Source of the DNA: an uncultured Clostridia bacterium | GTDB taxonomy: Bacteria > Bacillota > Clostridia > Christensenellales > CAG-917 | NCBI GenBank assembly: GCA_934277615.1 | Contig: CAKQUV010000001.1 | Coordinates: forward strand, 256,762 to 320,761 | Direction: 5' to 3' | DNA: 64,000 nucleotides | Shown: positions 15,916 through 24,955 of the stretch, one piece after another | How positions within the stretch are numbered: position 1 is the stretch's first letter | Layout: every line of letters begins with the position of its first letter | The notes under the pieces: generated by a model | Databases searched by the model: none | What the model saw: the letters and a program-made list of their open reading frames with translations, nothing else | Told to the model about the DNA's origin: nothing | Made by a program: the position numbers and the translations under genes

Positions 15916-18876
15916 ATGAAGAAATTCAGCATCAAATCTTTGCTGGTTCTTGTTCTCGCACTTGTGCTTGCTCTCTCTCTCGTTCTTGTTGCTTGCAACA
16001 AAGAAGAGCCCGAGCCGGAGCCGCAAGGCCACACGGCAAGCGAGTATTTCACAAAGTTGTGGGATTTGTCCAAGAGCATCGGCAATGAAACGATCGCAAA
16101 AGACCAAAACATCGCAGTCAGCGCAGACCTTGGTGTGGAACTTGCAATCAAGTCTACAAGCAACAAAGCAGTGACCAAGAGAATCTCGGTAGGTTTTGCA
16201 ATCGACGCCGTGTTGGACAGACACAATGTGAGAACAGCCGAGGAAATCGAAAAAGGCACGTTCAACAATGCCAACGTCAGCAAAGACACAGCGTTGAAGG
16301 TCAAAGTTTATGATATGGCGACAGGCGAAAACTGGGCAACCGTGTACTATTTTGTCGGCGACGCAGGCAATATCTATATCGATTTCGCAGGTCAAAACAT
16401 CATTCTCCCGTTCGATTATGCAAACGACCAACTTGGCAGCTGGCTCAGCAAGACCATCTTTGAAGACCAAACGATGGAAGTGTATGACACAGAGCTGCAA
16501 GACGGTTATGTCTATGATAAGAATACCAAATACTATCTTGACGAAGATGGTGATAATAAGGAGATCAAACAGGGCACAAGCACCAAATATACCGACGTAT
16601 ATTACAAGGGCAAAGCTGCCATCGGAAGCATCCTTTCCACGTTGTCTCAAAAGATGGGCGCAAACTGGAACTTGAACGTTCTCGTCAACGACGTGCTCAG
16701 CCTCATCAAGAGAGCGTCCACGAGCCAAATGGATCTTGCGGAATCGCTTGGCGGCATCGCAAGTGGCGTCGGCATTAAACCGAGAGATCTTTATGACGCC
16801 AACGGCAACCTCAGCATTGAGAAGATTTTGACCAGCAGCAACATTGCAAAAATCCTCTTTGCAAACGTAAGCGCACCCAAAACGGAAAACGGCGTAACAA
16901 CCTATACCATCCCTATTAATACAAAAGGAGCTCTCTCCGCTGTTATCGGTGCGGCATCCCCGTTGCTTTCCGACTTGTCCGTTCTTGCTCTTGAATTCAA
17001 AGAGAAAGACAATGCAATCCAAAGCTTCTCCGTAAAAGCCGATTTGAGAAACCTCGCAACAAGCGAGAATGAATATCCGGCATTGACGGTTTCCATCAAC
17101 ACGCTTAAGTTCAGAGGCGTTGATCAGGGCAAAACTTCCGACTTTGTCAAGATGGAAACAGAAAAGAGCAAATACAGCTCCGAAGTCGCACTCGATTTCG
17201 CAGTTGCACTCGACGTTGATGGCATCACAATCAGACCGTCCTTGATCCCCAACAGAAACCCGCACTTTGAGACTGTTCAAGACATCGTTCTCGACGGACA
17301 ACTTGTTGTCGCTCTCAAAGGCAAACTCGATCTTGCAAACAAAGAGAACAACGGCACCAAAGCACTCGCAACGATTTCTTATCAAGCGAAAGGCGAAAAA
17401 GCAGGCGATCTCCTCAGCGCAACTTTCACAGGCAACAGACTTGCAGTCAAGCTCAACCAAGACCTCAAAGTCAAGACAACGACTACAACCGACGCAGGCG
17501 CTGTTGAAGTTTCTCTCGCAGAAACGCTCGTCAATTGCTTCGGCGGATACGTGTTTGACGGTCTCAAGGGCGCGTTCGGCTCCGCAGCAGACGCGTTTGA
17601 CCAATTCGCAAAGGTGTTCTTCACGGCAGGAGAAGGCGACAGCCTCAACTACTACTCTCTCAACCCCAACTTCAAGGGCGCAGTGTGGGACAACATCAAC
17701 ATCGTTCCTTTGTTCCAAAAGGGCGTCAACTGGATTGTTGAGAAACTCGGCGGCAAAGGTCTTGTAGATCCCGATGCAAAGACTTCCGCAATCAATATTA
17801 CGGCTATTGCAAACACAATCACCAAAGTCATCCCGCTCTTCACAACAGGCACGGACGGCATCACCGTAACGGTTGACAACATCAACAAAGTCATCTCCAA
17901 CATCGGTCGTGAGTTTGACGACAATATGAGCGAAAACGGCAACGTTGAGTCCATCACCAAGTGGGACAACGGCAACTGGATCCCCGATATGGCAAAACTC
18001 CTCGTCATCGCGGGCACGACCTACAACACACCTGCAGTCCAAGACGAGATCACGGTTTCCGCAGCAGATATCGAGATGTTCAAGAACGCAGAGCGTGAGA
18101 GATATGCACTTGCATACTACAACGTTTCCGAAGCGAGAATCGTTGAAGCGAGAGAAGTTTATAAGGGCAAGACTGACGACCAAATCAGAATAGCTCTTGC
18201 AAGCGAAGACTTCAAGGCATATGCAAACACCAAAGCCATCAAAGAAGCAGGTCTTACGGAAGATCGCAACAACAACAAGGCAGAGGCGGTCAAATATCTC
18301 GAAACGAAAGTAACAGAGAAAGAAATCGAAGCGGCAAAGAAGCTTGAAGACAACAAAGGCAAAACCGATGCTGAAATCAGAACCAAACTCGCAACCGCAA
18401 ATTATGACAACATGTCTGCAGCCAAGAAGGATGAGTTGCTTCTCACATTGAGCAAGACCGAGGGTTACACGATAACGCTCGAATATGTTGGCAAGACAGA
18501 TGCAGAACTCAAGTTGGATGAAAAATACGCAGCCCTCATTGCAGACATCGACAAGGCTATCCTCGCGTCGAAAGAAAACAATGCAAACGGCATCACCGCG
18601 ATTAGATTCATCGATAAGAAAGATGCGGAAATCACGGCACTTGTCAAAGCAGACAAAGCGTTTATGGCAGAACTTCTTGCATCTTCCGCAGTAGTCAAGG
18701 TCAATATGAGCGGCAGCACGGGATTCTCTCTTGCAATCAACGCAAAGGTTGCAGACGCAACTGTCGGCATCTCCCTCAAAGTCGGCGCATACGAACTTGG
18801 TAAAGACGATATTACCGATATCGCAAAAGACGTTACCGCAGACAGCCACGACGGTTGGTTCTACCTTGCATTCTAA
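15916..18876 (+). CDS. Large lipoprotein of unknown function with GKTD repeats
   Basis: A 986-residue protein starting at the ATG after AGGAGG. The signal peptide ends in lipobox LVAC (Cys at about residue 28), followed by an acidic-proline linker (EEPEPEPQ). I recognise no catalytic domain. The middle resembles a periplasmic/extracellular beta-rich fold. Near the C-terminus the motif GKTD(D/A)-x-(I/L) recurs three times, at about residues 751, 815 and 859, in a helical, charged region. It has its own promoter and a terminator, so it is monocistronic. It is probably anchored on the outer face of the membrane. Codon use is like its neighbours. Confidence 0.8.
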   Translation: MKKFSIKSLLVLVLALVLALSLVLVACNKEEPEPEPQGHTASEYFTKLWDLSKSIGNETIAKDQNIAVSADLGVELAIKSTSNKAVTKRISVGFAIDAVLDRHNVRTAEEIEKGTFNNANVSKDTALKVKVYDMATGENWATVYYFVGDAGNIYIDFAGQNIILPFDYANDQLGSWLSKTIFEDQTMEVYDTELQDGYVYDKNTKYYLDEDGDNKEIKQGTSTKYTDVYYKGKAAIGSILSTLSQKMGANWNLNVLVNDVLSLIKRASTSQMDLAESLGGIASGVGIKPRDLYDANGNLSIEKILTSSNIAKILFANVSAPKTENGVTTYTIPINTKGALSAVIGAASPLLSDLSVLALEFKEKDNAIQSFSVKADLRNLATSENEYPALTVSINTLKFRGVDQGKTSDFVKMETEKSKYSSEVALDFAVALDVDGITIRPSLIPNRNPHFETVQDIVLDGQLVVALKGKLDLANKENNGTKALATISYQAKGEKAGDLLSATFTGNRLAVKLNQDLKVKTTTTTDAGAVEVSLAETLVNCFGGYVFDGLKGAFGSAADAFDQFAKVFFTAGEGDSLNYYSLNPNFKGAVWDNINIVPLFQKGVNWIVEKLGGKGLVDPDAKTSAINITAIANTITKVIPLFTTGTDGITVTVDNINKVISNIGREFDDNMSENGNVESITKWDNGNWIPDMAKLLVIAGTTYNTPAVQDEITVSAADIEMFKNAERERYALAYYNVSEARIVEAREVYKGKTDDQIRIALASEDFKAYANTKAIKEAGLTEDRNNNKAEAVKYLETKVTEKEIEAAKKLEDNKGKTDAEIRTKLATANYDNMSAAKKDELLLTLSKTEGYTITLEYVGKTDAELKLDEKYAALIADIDKAILASKENNANGITAIRFIDKKDAEITALVKADKAFMAELLASSAVVKVNMSGSTGFSLAINAKVADATVGISLKVGAYELGKDDITDIAKDVTADSHDGWFYLAF

Positions 18877-18907
18877 TTGTTTGCAGTAGAAGCACGCAAT
18901 CACAATC

Positions 18908-18938
18908 AAAAGCACTCGCAGCAATGCGAGTGCTTTTT
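18908..18938 (+). terminator. Intrinsic terminator after the large lipoprotein
   Basis: AAAGCACTCGC/GCGAGTGCTTT with a T-run. Confidence 0.88.
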
Positions 18939-18959
18939 CAATCTTTTATACGCAGTCTG

Positions 18960-19660
18960 CCCATTCAAGGGAGTGCTTATTAACGGAATGTGCTTATTCG
19001 GAGTTCGAGCCGCAGGGCGGCGAGTGGATAAGAGCCGAGCTTGCGTCGCACACAAGGCTTTTAGCCGCAATTGCCAAAAATGCCAATTGCTTGCTTTTTG
19101 CCTTGGTGTTCCTTTTTCCCTTCACACAAAAGACTGCGCTTTCATCTAATAACTCAATCGTCAATTCGCTTGTCTTTTGTGTGTGGGAGCCTTGTGTGTG
19201 TAGTACGAGAATGCGTGGCATTCTGTTGCATAGCGCCACGCAGGCGAAGTGATATAACAAGAGAACGATACCTATCTATGCGAGCGCCGTAAGGAGCGAA
19301 GCGACGGAATAGCGATTGCTACGGAGTCAATCGCGTCTTGCCCCGCTTGCGAACGATGTTTGTTTAAAAAGAGAAATGACATCTATTTGAGCAATATGGG
19401 CGCTACGCGTTAAGCAACCCGTCTGGTAGACGAGTTGTAGCCAAAGCGAACGAGGCGGATTGCGGTGCGCAAACGCCGAAGTCCAAAGCCCGAAGGGAAG
19501 GGGTGATGTTGTGTTTAAGAGTTGTTACGCACTCTATATAATATTGGGAAAACACCGTGAGGAAGGGGGGAAAGTTGCATTTAATTATATTTATATAGAA
19601 ATGCCGGCGTGTCCGGGAAGAGGGAGGGGGAATTGCATTAAAGGAGTTACTACTATCCTC
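18960..19660 (+). repeat. Family B composite repeat, copy B3 (longest)
   Basis: About 700 bp without a gene. It includes an extra hairpin block built on CACACAAAAGAC/GTCTTTTGTGTG, shared with B5. The covarying stem here is TGCGTGGC/GCCACGCA (from 19212). It also has a module X (19289-19337), a CAACCCGTCT/AGACGAGTTG hairpin equivalent to that in B2, and the GCCGGCGTGTCCGG end block. Confidence 0.8.
19289..19337 (+). repeat. Module X, 49 bp, inside B3
   Basis: Same length and near-identical sequence to the copy at 5573 (one visible change: CGGAGTC for CGAAGTC). Confidence 0.8.
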
Positions 19661-19668
19661 GTTCATTG

Positions 19669-19697
19669 TTGATTTTTTAAGTGTGTGCTGTTATAAT
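19669..19697 (+). promoter_or_regulatory. Promoter giving a leaderless mRNA
   Basis: TTGATT, a 17-base spacer and TATAAT, then only ACTCTC before the ATG at 19704. The expected transcription start falls at or next to the start codon. Confidence 0.7.
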
Positions 19698-19703
19698 ACT
19701 CTC

Positions 19704-21029
19704 ATGGACGAAATTAAGAAAAAAGCGGTAAGTGCAGAAGATTTGCTTGACGGCGGCGATTTCATCGTCGAGTTTTCCGATGAACTCAAAAAATATCCGC
19801 ATCGCATAACCGGTAGTGCGGACGAAACCGCATGCGCTCGCGCCATTCGCAACCGTTTGCATGACGAAACCGACGCCAAAACGCGTCTCGAGGCATTCAA
19901 CGCCTATCCCATGTTCGGAAGAGGCTCGTTTATGTATTTGGGCATATGGTATGCGCTTTGCTACGTGGTCTATTTCGCGTCGTTTGCAGGCGGCAGGGTG
20001 GCAGGTGCGCTTATTACGTTGTTATCTCTCGTTATGTTTTTGGCAGGCGGCAGCGTAATTCTTTTGCAATATCTAGGCAAGCGCAAATTGCTTGGCATAT
20101 ACCCAAAGAAAGTATCCTACAACGTCGTGAGCGAATACAGCAAATCGGACAATCCCTCACGCACGTTCATTATAGCCGACAATCACGACGCAATGCTCGG
20201 CAGCGCAGTCAAAGATTTTGACCTTATGCGCAAGCTCTCCATGATTATCGCGCCCGTATCCGTATTCGTTTTCGTGCTTTTCTGCATCCTCAAGATGTCA
20301 ATCGGCACGGACGGCGCAAACGTCGCCGCCAAGATATCCGCTTTCACGATTTTCCCGTTCATATCGGGCGTATTCGGCATTTTGGCGTTTATCTTGCACT
20401 TTTCGCCTCTCGAAAAGTATTCCCGAGCCAACAACGGCGTTGCGACTTCGGTCGCAATGGCAACCTATGCATATTTTGTGGACAGAGATGAAAAACTAGC
20501 CGACGACGCAAGGATAGTCTACGTTTCATTCGGCGGCGAAAACAGCGGACATTGCGGCTCATACGAGTTTGTGGAAGCGCACCCCGAGTACGCAGGCGCA
20601 AAAGTGCTTTGCATAGGCGACATAGCCGGCGACGCGCTCCAAGTGGCAGAATACGACGCCGTGCGCAGGATCACGTTCTCCACGGACATGGTTGCAACCC
20701 TGCACGCAAGCGCAATCGAGCAGGATATACCGCTCAAAACCGCTCGCCACGACGATTTGAAACACAAGTTCAATTCCTTGCACGGATATATGTCCAACGC
20801 GTTTGTCAAGAACGGCAATCCAAGCGCCACCGTACTTGCCAAGGACTATTCCCAAAAGTGCGGCGCAATCTCACGTGAAACAATGGAAGACTTGTTCTCC
20901 CTCTGCGTCGGCGCTATGGAAAAACTTATGTCCTCCGCTTCGCATGAACCCGTCAAAGAGCAAAAGCAAGACATTACGCAAGTCGCGCCTTCCGCGGATA
21001 TGCAAATCGTGGACGTGGAGAGCAAATAA
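19704..21029 (+). CDS. Membrane protein with M28-peptidase-like fold
   Basis: A 441-residue protein. After ~75 residues with the usual M28 preamble (ELKKYPHRITGSADETACARAIRN), two hydrophobic segments (WYALCYVVYFASF and ALITLLSLVMFLAGG) are followed by IIADNHDAMLG. Two more membrane segments come next, then VYVSFGGENSGHCGSYEF and LCIGDIAGD. In active M28 enzymes the GEExGLxGS motif carries two Glu; here the second is Asn (GGENSGHCGS). Activity is therefore doubtful. The start is set by TATAAT six bases upstream and the lack of a Shine-Dalgarno site. Confidence 0.75.
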   Translation: MDEIKKKAVSAEDLLDGGDFIVEFSDELKKYPHRITGSADETACARAIRNRLHDETDAKTRLEAFNAYPMFGRGSFMYLGIWYALCYVVYFASFAGGRVAGALITLLSLVMFLAGGSVILLQYLGKRKLLGIYPKKVSYNVVSEYSKSDNPSRTFIIADNHDAMLGSAVKDFDLMRKLSMIIAPVSVFVFVLFCILKMSIGTDGANVAAKISAFTIFPFISGVFGILAFILHFSPLEKYSRANNGVATSVAMATYAYFVDRDEKLADDARIVYVSFGGENSGHCGSYEFVEAHPEYAGAKVLCIGDIAGDALQVAEYDAVRRITFSTDMVATLHASAIEQDIPLKTARHDDLKHKFNSLHGYMSNAFVKNGNPSATVLAKDYSQKCGAISRETMEDLFSLCVGAMEKLMSSASHEPVKEQKQDITQVAPSADMQIVDVESK

Positions 21030-21073
21030 GCGCCGCAAACATACAATAAACAATCACAAATCAAGACAAATAG

Positions 21074-21141
21074 TCAAAATCGGCAGTTAAAACGTCGATT
21101 TTGAACAAATAAACATATAGTTTGCGTGGTTAAGCGCAAAC
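21074..21141 (+). promoter_or_regulatory. Two hairpins in the leader of the PfoR-like gene
   Basis: CAAAATCG/CGATTTTG (21074-21102) and GTTTGCG/CGCAAAC (21120-21141). The second ends just before the Shine-Dalgarno AGGGG. The first lacks a T-run, so it is a weak terminator for the preceding gene at best. Either could regulate the downstream gene. Confidence 0.4.
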
Positions 21142-21153
21142 GACAGGGGATAT

Positions 21154-22473
21154 ATGCAAAACGATGATAGAATTTTTAACGCGATTGAAACAGAGGATCA
21201 ATCGCAAGTAGCAACCGACGTGGAAACCGCCGTCGAACAAGCGCAATCGGAAGCCGAAACCGAATCCGCCACGCAATCGGAAAACACGGTTGACACCGCC
21301 GAGCAAGACGAGCAAGCGTCGGGACAAGGGCATATTTTTGATTACGCCAATACGCATTTGACAGGCAAACAACGTTTTGTCGAATGGCTTAAGCGCGCAA
21401 GCAAGCGTTACTTTATAGACGCGTTTTCAGGCATGGCGCAAGGTCTTTTCTGCACGCTTATTGCAGGTACGATACTGGCGCAAATTGCCTCTTGGTGCGG
21501 CGATAACGGATTTGCGCATTTCCTTGCGTATCTTGCCAAAATTGCCAAAATGCTTATGGGCGCGGGTATCGGCATAGGTATAGCGCACAAGCTCGGCGCA
21601 AAACCGCTCGTCATCTTCACGGCGGCTGTTACGGGTATGGTCGGTGCGTTCGCAGGCAACCTCGTCGAGGTTATGTGCCACAATGCCACGTGGACGTACG
21701 TGTTCGGCGCGCCCGGAAATCCCATCGGCTCATACGTCGTCGCGCTTATCACCGTCGAACTTGCAGGCTTGTATGTCGGCAAAACAAAACTCGACATAAT
21801 CCTCGTTCCGCTCGGAATGATGGCAATGTGCATCTTCTCCGTGTTCGTCGCATGGCCGCTTATCAAACTCATTGAATACATCGGCATCGCAATGGCACTT
21901 GCAATTCAAGCAGGCGTAGCCGTCAAAATCCTCGTCGGTATATTTATCGCCGTCGTCATGGGCGTATTGCTCACAATGCCAACCTCGTCCGCAGCAATTT
22001 GGATAGCGGTAGCGGCGGCAGTTCCTGCCGAGTACGAAGAGGCGCTTATGATAGCCGGCGGCGCGGCGGTCGCGGGTTGCTCGGCGCATATGATAGGCTT
22101 TGCCGTGGCAAGTTTCAGAGAAAACGGAGTCGGCGGACTTATCTCCCAAGGCATCGGCACTTCAATGTTGCAAATTCCCAACATTATGAAACATCCGCTC
22201 ATAATGGTTCCCGAAATCGTCGCAAGCGCAGTATGCGGACTTGTCGCCGTGCTTATGGGGCTTCGTTGCAACGCAGCGGGCGGCGGAATGGGCACGTCGG
22301 GGCTTGTCGGCGTATTCGGCGCAATCGACGCGTCCAAAGGAGTCATTCCCGATTGGCAACTTGCGCTCGGCATAATCCTATGCATGTTTGTATTGCCTGC
22401 CGCAATATCCTTCGGCGTAAGCGAGCTTATGCGCAAGACGGGCGCAATCAAATTCGGCGATCAAAAACTTTGA
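21154..22473 (+). CDS. PTS EIIC-type membrane protein, PfoR-like
   Basis: A 439-residue protein. The first ~65 residues are polar and acidic (Glu/Thr/Ser/Ala-rich), probably disordered. The rest has about ten hydrophobic segments with Gly-rich motifs such as MGAGIGIGIAHKLGAKPLV, GNPIGSYVVAL, VLLTMPTSSAAIWIAV and CNAAGGGMGTSGLVG, typical of the COG3641/PTS_EIIC_2 family that includes PfoR. No EIIA or EIIB partner is nearby, so phosphotransfer-linked transport is not demonstrated. AGGGG precedes the ATG. A bidirectional terminator follows. Confidence 0.85.
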   Translation: MQNDDRIFNAIETEDQSQVATDVETAVEQAQSEAETESATQSENTVDTAEQDEQASGQGHIFDYANTHLTGKQRFVEWLKRASKRYFIDAFSGMAQGLFCTLIAGTILAQIASWCGDNGFAHFLAYLAKIAKMLMGAGIGIGIAHKLGAKPLVIFTAAVTGMVGAFAGNLVEVMCHNATWTYVFGAPGNPIGSYVVALITVELAGLYVGKTKLDIILVPLGMMAMCIFSVFVAWPLIKLIEYIGIAMALAIQAGVAVKILVGIFIAVVMGVLLTMPTSSAAIWIAVAAAVPAEYEEALMIAGGAAVAGCSAHMIGFAVASFRENGVGGLISQGIGTSMLQIPNIMKHPLIMVPEIVASAVCGLVAVLMGLRCNAAGGGMGTSGLVGVFGAIDASKGVIPDWQLALGIILCMFVLPAAISFGVSELMRKTGAIKFGDQKL

Positions 22474-22577
22474 TTGTCGAAAAAGCAGGGAAGAGCGAGC
22501 GTTTTTCAAGAACAATCGCAAACCGCAGTGAAAATCACAAACAAAAAACCTAACAAAACAAACGAAAACAACCAATG

Positions 22578-22604
22578 AAAAAGCGCACGGTATCGTGCGC
22601 TTTT
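22578..22604. terminator. Bidirectional terminator
   Basis: AAAAGCGCACG/CGTGCGCTTTT between the converging PfoR-like gene and the histidine kinase. Confidence 0.85.
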
Positions 22605-22661
22605 CTATTGTGATATTTAGCGTTCTTGATATTTTCGCAAATACGCTAGATGTGGGAACAA

Positions 22662-23936
22662 TTACAATTCAAACAACTTTTTGCGTTTTTTAGGAACTAT
22701 CGGCGTTCCGTCTTTTTTCTTTTTGAGCAAGGGTATATACACGTCGAACACCGTTCCTTTGCCCTCTATTCCGTGGCACTCGATTGTTCCGTCATGCGCC
22801 TTCACGGTCGCCGCGGCAATGGAAAGCCCAAGCCCGAAACTCTGATTATCTTCATTTTTTCTCGCGCCGTCCGAGCGGTAGAACCTATCAAAGACGTGCT
22901 CTGCTTCTTCTTTGGATATGCTTTCACCCGTATTCATAACGGACAAATGCGCGTTTTTGGCGTCGGCGGTGAGTTTTGCGCCCACTTTCCCGTTTTGACC
23001 GCAATACTTGATTGCGTTGTCAAGCAGTATAATCACAAGTCTTTCAAGCGACTTTGCCTCGCCGTATACTTCGATATTCGATTGGAAGTCGGATAGTAAT
23101 TTTACGTTCTTTTCAAAGCACGTTGCTTCGAAGCTCAAACACGCGCCCTCGGCAATCTCGCTGAAATCGACGGGGCATTTTGGCAGTTCGCTTTGCTCCA
23201 ATTTGCTCAGTTCCAACATCGAATTAACGAGGTCTTTCATACGTATAAGTTGCGTAGTTATGGACTCTATCCACTTTTCGTTGTCCGCCACCGTCGATTG
23301 CGGTTCGCTCTTTATAACGCTTAAATTGGTGCCGATAATGGTAAGAGGGGTTTTGAGTTCGTGTGAAGCGTTGGCGATGAGGTCGCGCTGTTTGGACATT
23401 GCGCTCGCCACGGGGTTGAGTAGTCTAGCCGAGGAGAGAAGCGCCAGCAACGCCACAAACACAACGGATATGCAGTAGAGTAGCGTAACCATAATCGCGG
23501 TGTTTGCAAGTTGCGTATGGTAGGACGTGCGGTCGATAAAAGCGTACAGCGTGCCGGAGTCCAATTGTTTGCTCGCAACCACAAAGTACCTGTTGTTCAC
23601 GCGGAATTTTCCTTGCTTGGTTTGAACGGCAACGTTGATGATTTTTTCAACGTCTTCGGGGCTATAAATGTCGAGATTGCCGGATATTTCTTCCTTGCCG
23701 TCATTGCCTTTGTACACGTACACGCACTTCAAATCGTTCACCACGTCGTCGTTGTGTTTTTCGGGATTCTCAAGCGCCTTGTCAAGCGAGGTCCTTATAA
23801 AAACGTCGTTTGAAGCGTACACCACGCCAAACAATCCGCCAAGCACTATAAGCAGGAAAACCGCCGCTATCACAGTGGTGGTAATCGTATAATTGAGGCG
23901 TTGTTTTCTTATAAGGTCAAGGTTGATTTTTTTCAT
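22662..23936 (-). CDS. Two-component sensor histidine kinase
   Basis: A 424-residue membrane kinase. There are two transmembrane segments (about residues 20-40 and 145-170) flanking an extracellular sensor of about 100 residues. A HAMP-less linker leads to the HisKA domain with phospho-accepting His192 in ANASHELKTPLT. The HATPase domain has the N box LLDNAIKYC, G1 MNTGES and G2 FGLGLSIAAATVKAHDG. A basic tail KKKKDGTPIVPKKRKK ends the protein. It follows the regulator gene, with a terminator between them. The start lacks a Shine-Dalgarno site, so weak expression or a short leader is possible. The signal is unknown. Confidence 0.93.
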   Translation of the reverse strand: MKKINLDLIRKQRLNYTITTTVIAAVFLLIVLGGLFGVVYASNDVFIRTSLDKALENPEKHNDDVVNDLKCVYVYKGNDGKEEISGNLDIYSPEDVEKIINVAVQTKQGKFRVNNRYFVVASKQLDSGTLYAFIDRTSYHTQLANTAIMVTLLYCISVVFVALLALLSSARLLNPVASAMSKQRDLIANASHELKTPLTIIGTNLSVIKSEPQSTVADNEKWIESITTQLIRMKDLVNSMLELSKLEQSELPKCPVDFSEIAEGACLSFEATCFEKNVKLLSDFQSNIEVYGEAKSLERLVIILLDNAIKYCGQNGKVGAKLTADAKNAHLSVMNTGESISKEEAEHVFDRFYRSDGARKNEDNQSFGLGLSIAAATVKAHDGTIECHGIEGKGTVFDVYIPLLKKKKDGTPIVPKKRKKLFEL

Positions 23937-23999
23937 AATCGACGTTTTATATTGCCATAATGATAAGATAAAGTCTTTTATTTGTAATTTTGCAACAAA

Positions 24000-24023
24000 A
24001 ATGCGCGACTTTCGCCGCGCATT
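24000..24023 (-). terminator. Terminator between response regulator and kinase
   Basis: AATGCGCG/CGCGCATT followed by a T-run in the - direction. It should reduce kinase expression relative to the regulator. Confidence 0.75.
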
Positions 24024-24026
24024 GTT

Positions 24027-24707
24027 TTATACCTTAGGTTGCGATAGTCTGTATCCCACGCCGCGGACGGATTCTATGGTGAAAGAAGCCTCCAAATGCG
24101 TCAATTTTTTGCGCAGGAAGGACATATACACTTCGAGGTTGTTGGACTCGAATTCGCTGTTAAGCCCCCACGCCTTGAGAATAAGATTTTCCTTTGTGGC
24201 GACAAAGTTGGGGTATTCGAAGAGGTATCTAAGCAATTCGAACTCTTTGCCCGTAAGGTTGATAGAGCCCTTTTGCGTCGACAGTGTAAACGTCGTCAAA
24301 TCGAGCGATGCGTTTTGATATTCCAGCTTGTTGTCGCTAAGCAGTTTACCTCTTCTGCGGAGCACCGCGCGGATACGAGCGGAAAGCTCGTTGAAAGAAA
24401 ACGGTTTGGACACATAGTCGTCCGCACCTTTATCAAGACCTTCGATTTTATCTTTTTCGTCCGTGAGCGCAGTGAGCATAATCACAGGAGTTTCTATCTT
24501 TCTCGACCTCATTTTTGCCAACACCTCAAATCCGTTGAGTTTCGGCATCATCACGTCCAGCAGCACCATGTCGTACATGCCCGTCGATACAAAATTCAAT
24601 CCGTCCGCGCCGTCATACACGCAGTCCACGTCATACCCGTCTTTCATCAGCATCTGCGCCAATGCCCTCGACAGTTCCTTTTCATCTTCAACAAGTAAAA
24701 TTCTCAT
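24027..24707 (-). CDS. OmpR/PhoB-family response regulator
   Basis: A 226-residue regulator. The receiver domain has acidic residues in LLVEDEKE, the phospho-acceptor Asp51 in VLLDVMMPKLNG, Thr/Ala in MLTALTDE and Lys in VSKPFSFNEL. The winged-helix DNA-binding domain has LTGKEFELLRYL, NNLEVYMSFLRKKL and SVRGVGYRL. The ATG at 24707 is chosen because GAGGTG is seven bases upstream; an ATG at 24713 lies too close. It pairs with the histidine kinase downstream. Target genes are unknown. Confidence 0.95.
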   Translation of the reverse strand: MRILLVEDEKELSRALAQMLMKDGYDVDCVYDGADGLNFVSTGMYDMVLLDVMMPKLNGFEVLAKMRSRKIETPVIMLTALTDEKDKIEGLDKGADDYVSKPFSFNELSARIRAVLRRRGKLLSDNKLEYQNASLDLTTFTLSTQKGSINLTGKEFELLRYLFEYPNFVATKENLILKAWGLNSEFESNNLEVYMSFLRKKLTHLEASFTIESVRGVGYRLSQPKV

Positions 24708-24736
24708 ATCCATACACCTCTGCATTACAGATTGGT

Positions 24737-24765
24737 ATTATAATACTTTTTGTATCTTAAATCAA
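24737..24765 (-). promoter_or_regulatory. Promoter of the two-component system
   Basis: On the - strand: TTGATT, a 17-base spacer and TATAAT. Confidence 0.75.
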
Positions 24766-24769
24766 CATT

Positions 24770-24894
24770 AAAAACGCACTAAACAGCGAATAACTTTGTC
24801 AGCACCCCGAGCCTAACAATTCATGTACTCTATGTACATTAGGATTGTCATTCTCGGGGTGCTTCCTCGTTCTTCATCTGTTTATTGCGTTTTT
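24770..24894 (+). repeat. Family A nested-hairpin element, copy A4 (full)
   Basis: The outer arms AAAAACGCACTAAACAG and CTGTTTATTGCGTTTTT pair at 16 of 17 positions. The loop strands are CGAATAACTTTGTC and TCCTCGTTCTTCAT. The middle arms AGCACCCCGAG/CTCGGGGTGCT are perfect. The apical part is ACAATTCATGTAC/GTACATTAGGATTGT. It lies between the regulator promoter and the 3' end of the double-GNAT gene. Confidence 0.85.
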
Positions 24895-24898
24895 ACCA

Positions 24899-24955
24899 AA
24901 CTCACAAAATCGCGAATGTCTTTGTCAGCCTTGCTCCAAAATCACGTACCACAAT
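24899..24955 (+). repeat. Family A 5' fragment overlapping the GNAT stop codon
   Basis: Shows the 5' half only (CGCGAATGTCTTTGTCAG, then CCAAAATCACGTAC). It breaks off inside the apical stem, where the coding sequence of the double-GNAT protein begins on the other strand. Confidence 0.65.

Noticed and set aside
15484..18924. Open frame of 1146 codons on the - strand
   Set aside because: It is the antisense shadow of the large lipoprotein, with Cys-rich, non-homologous translation; the + strand has promoter, Shine-Dalgarno, signal peptide and terminator.
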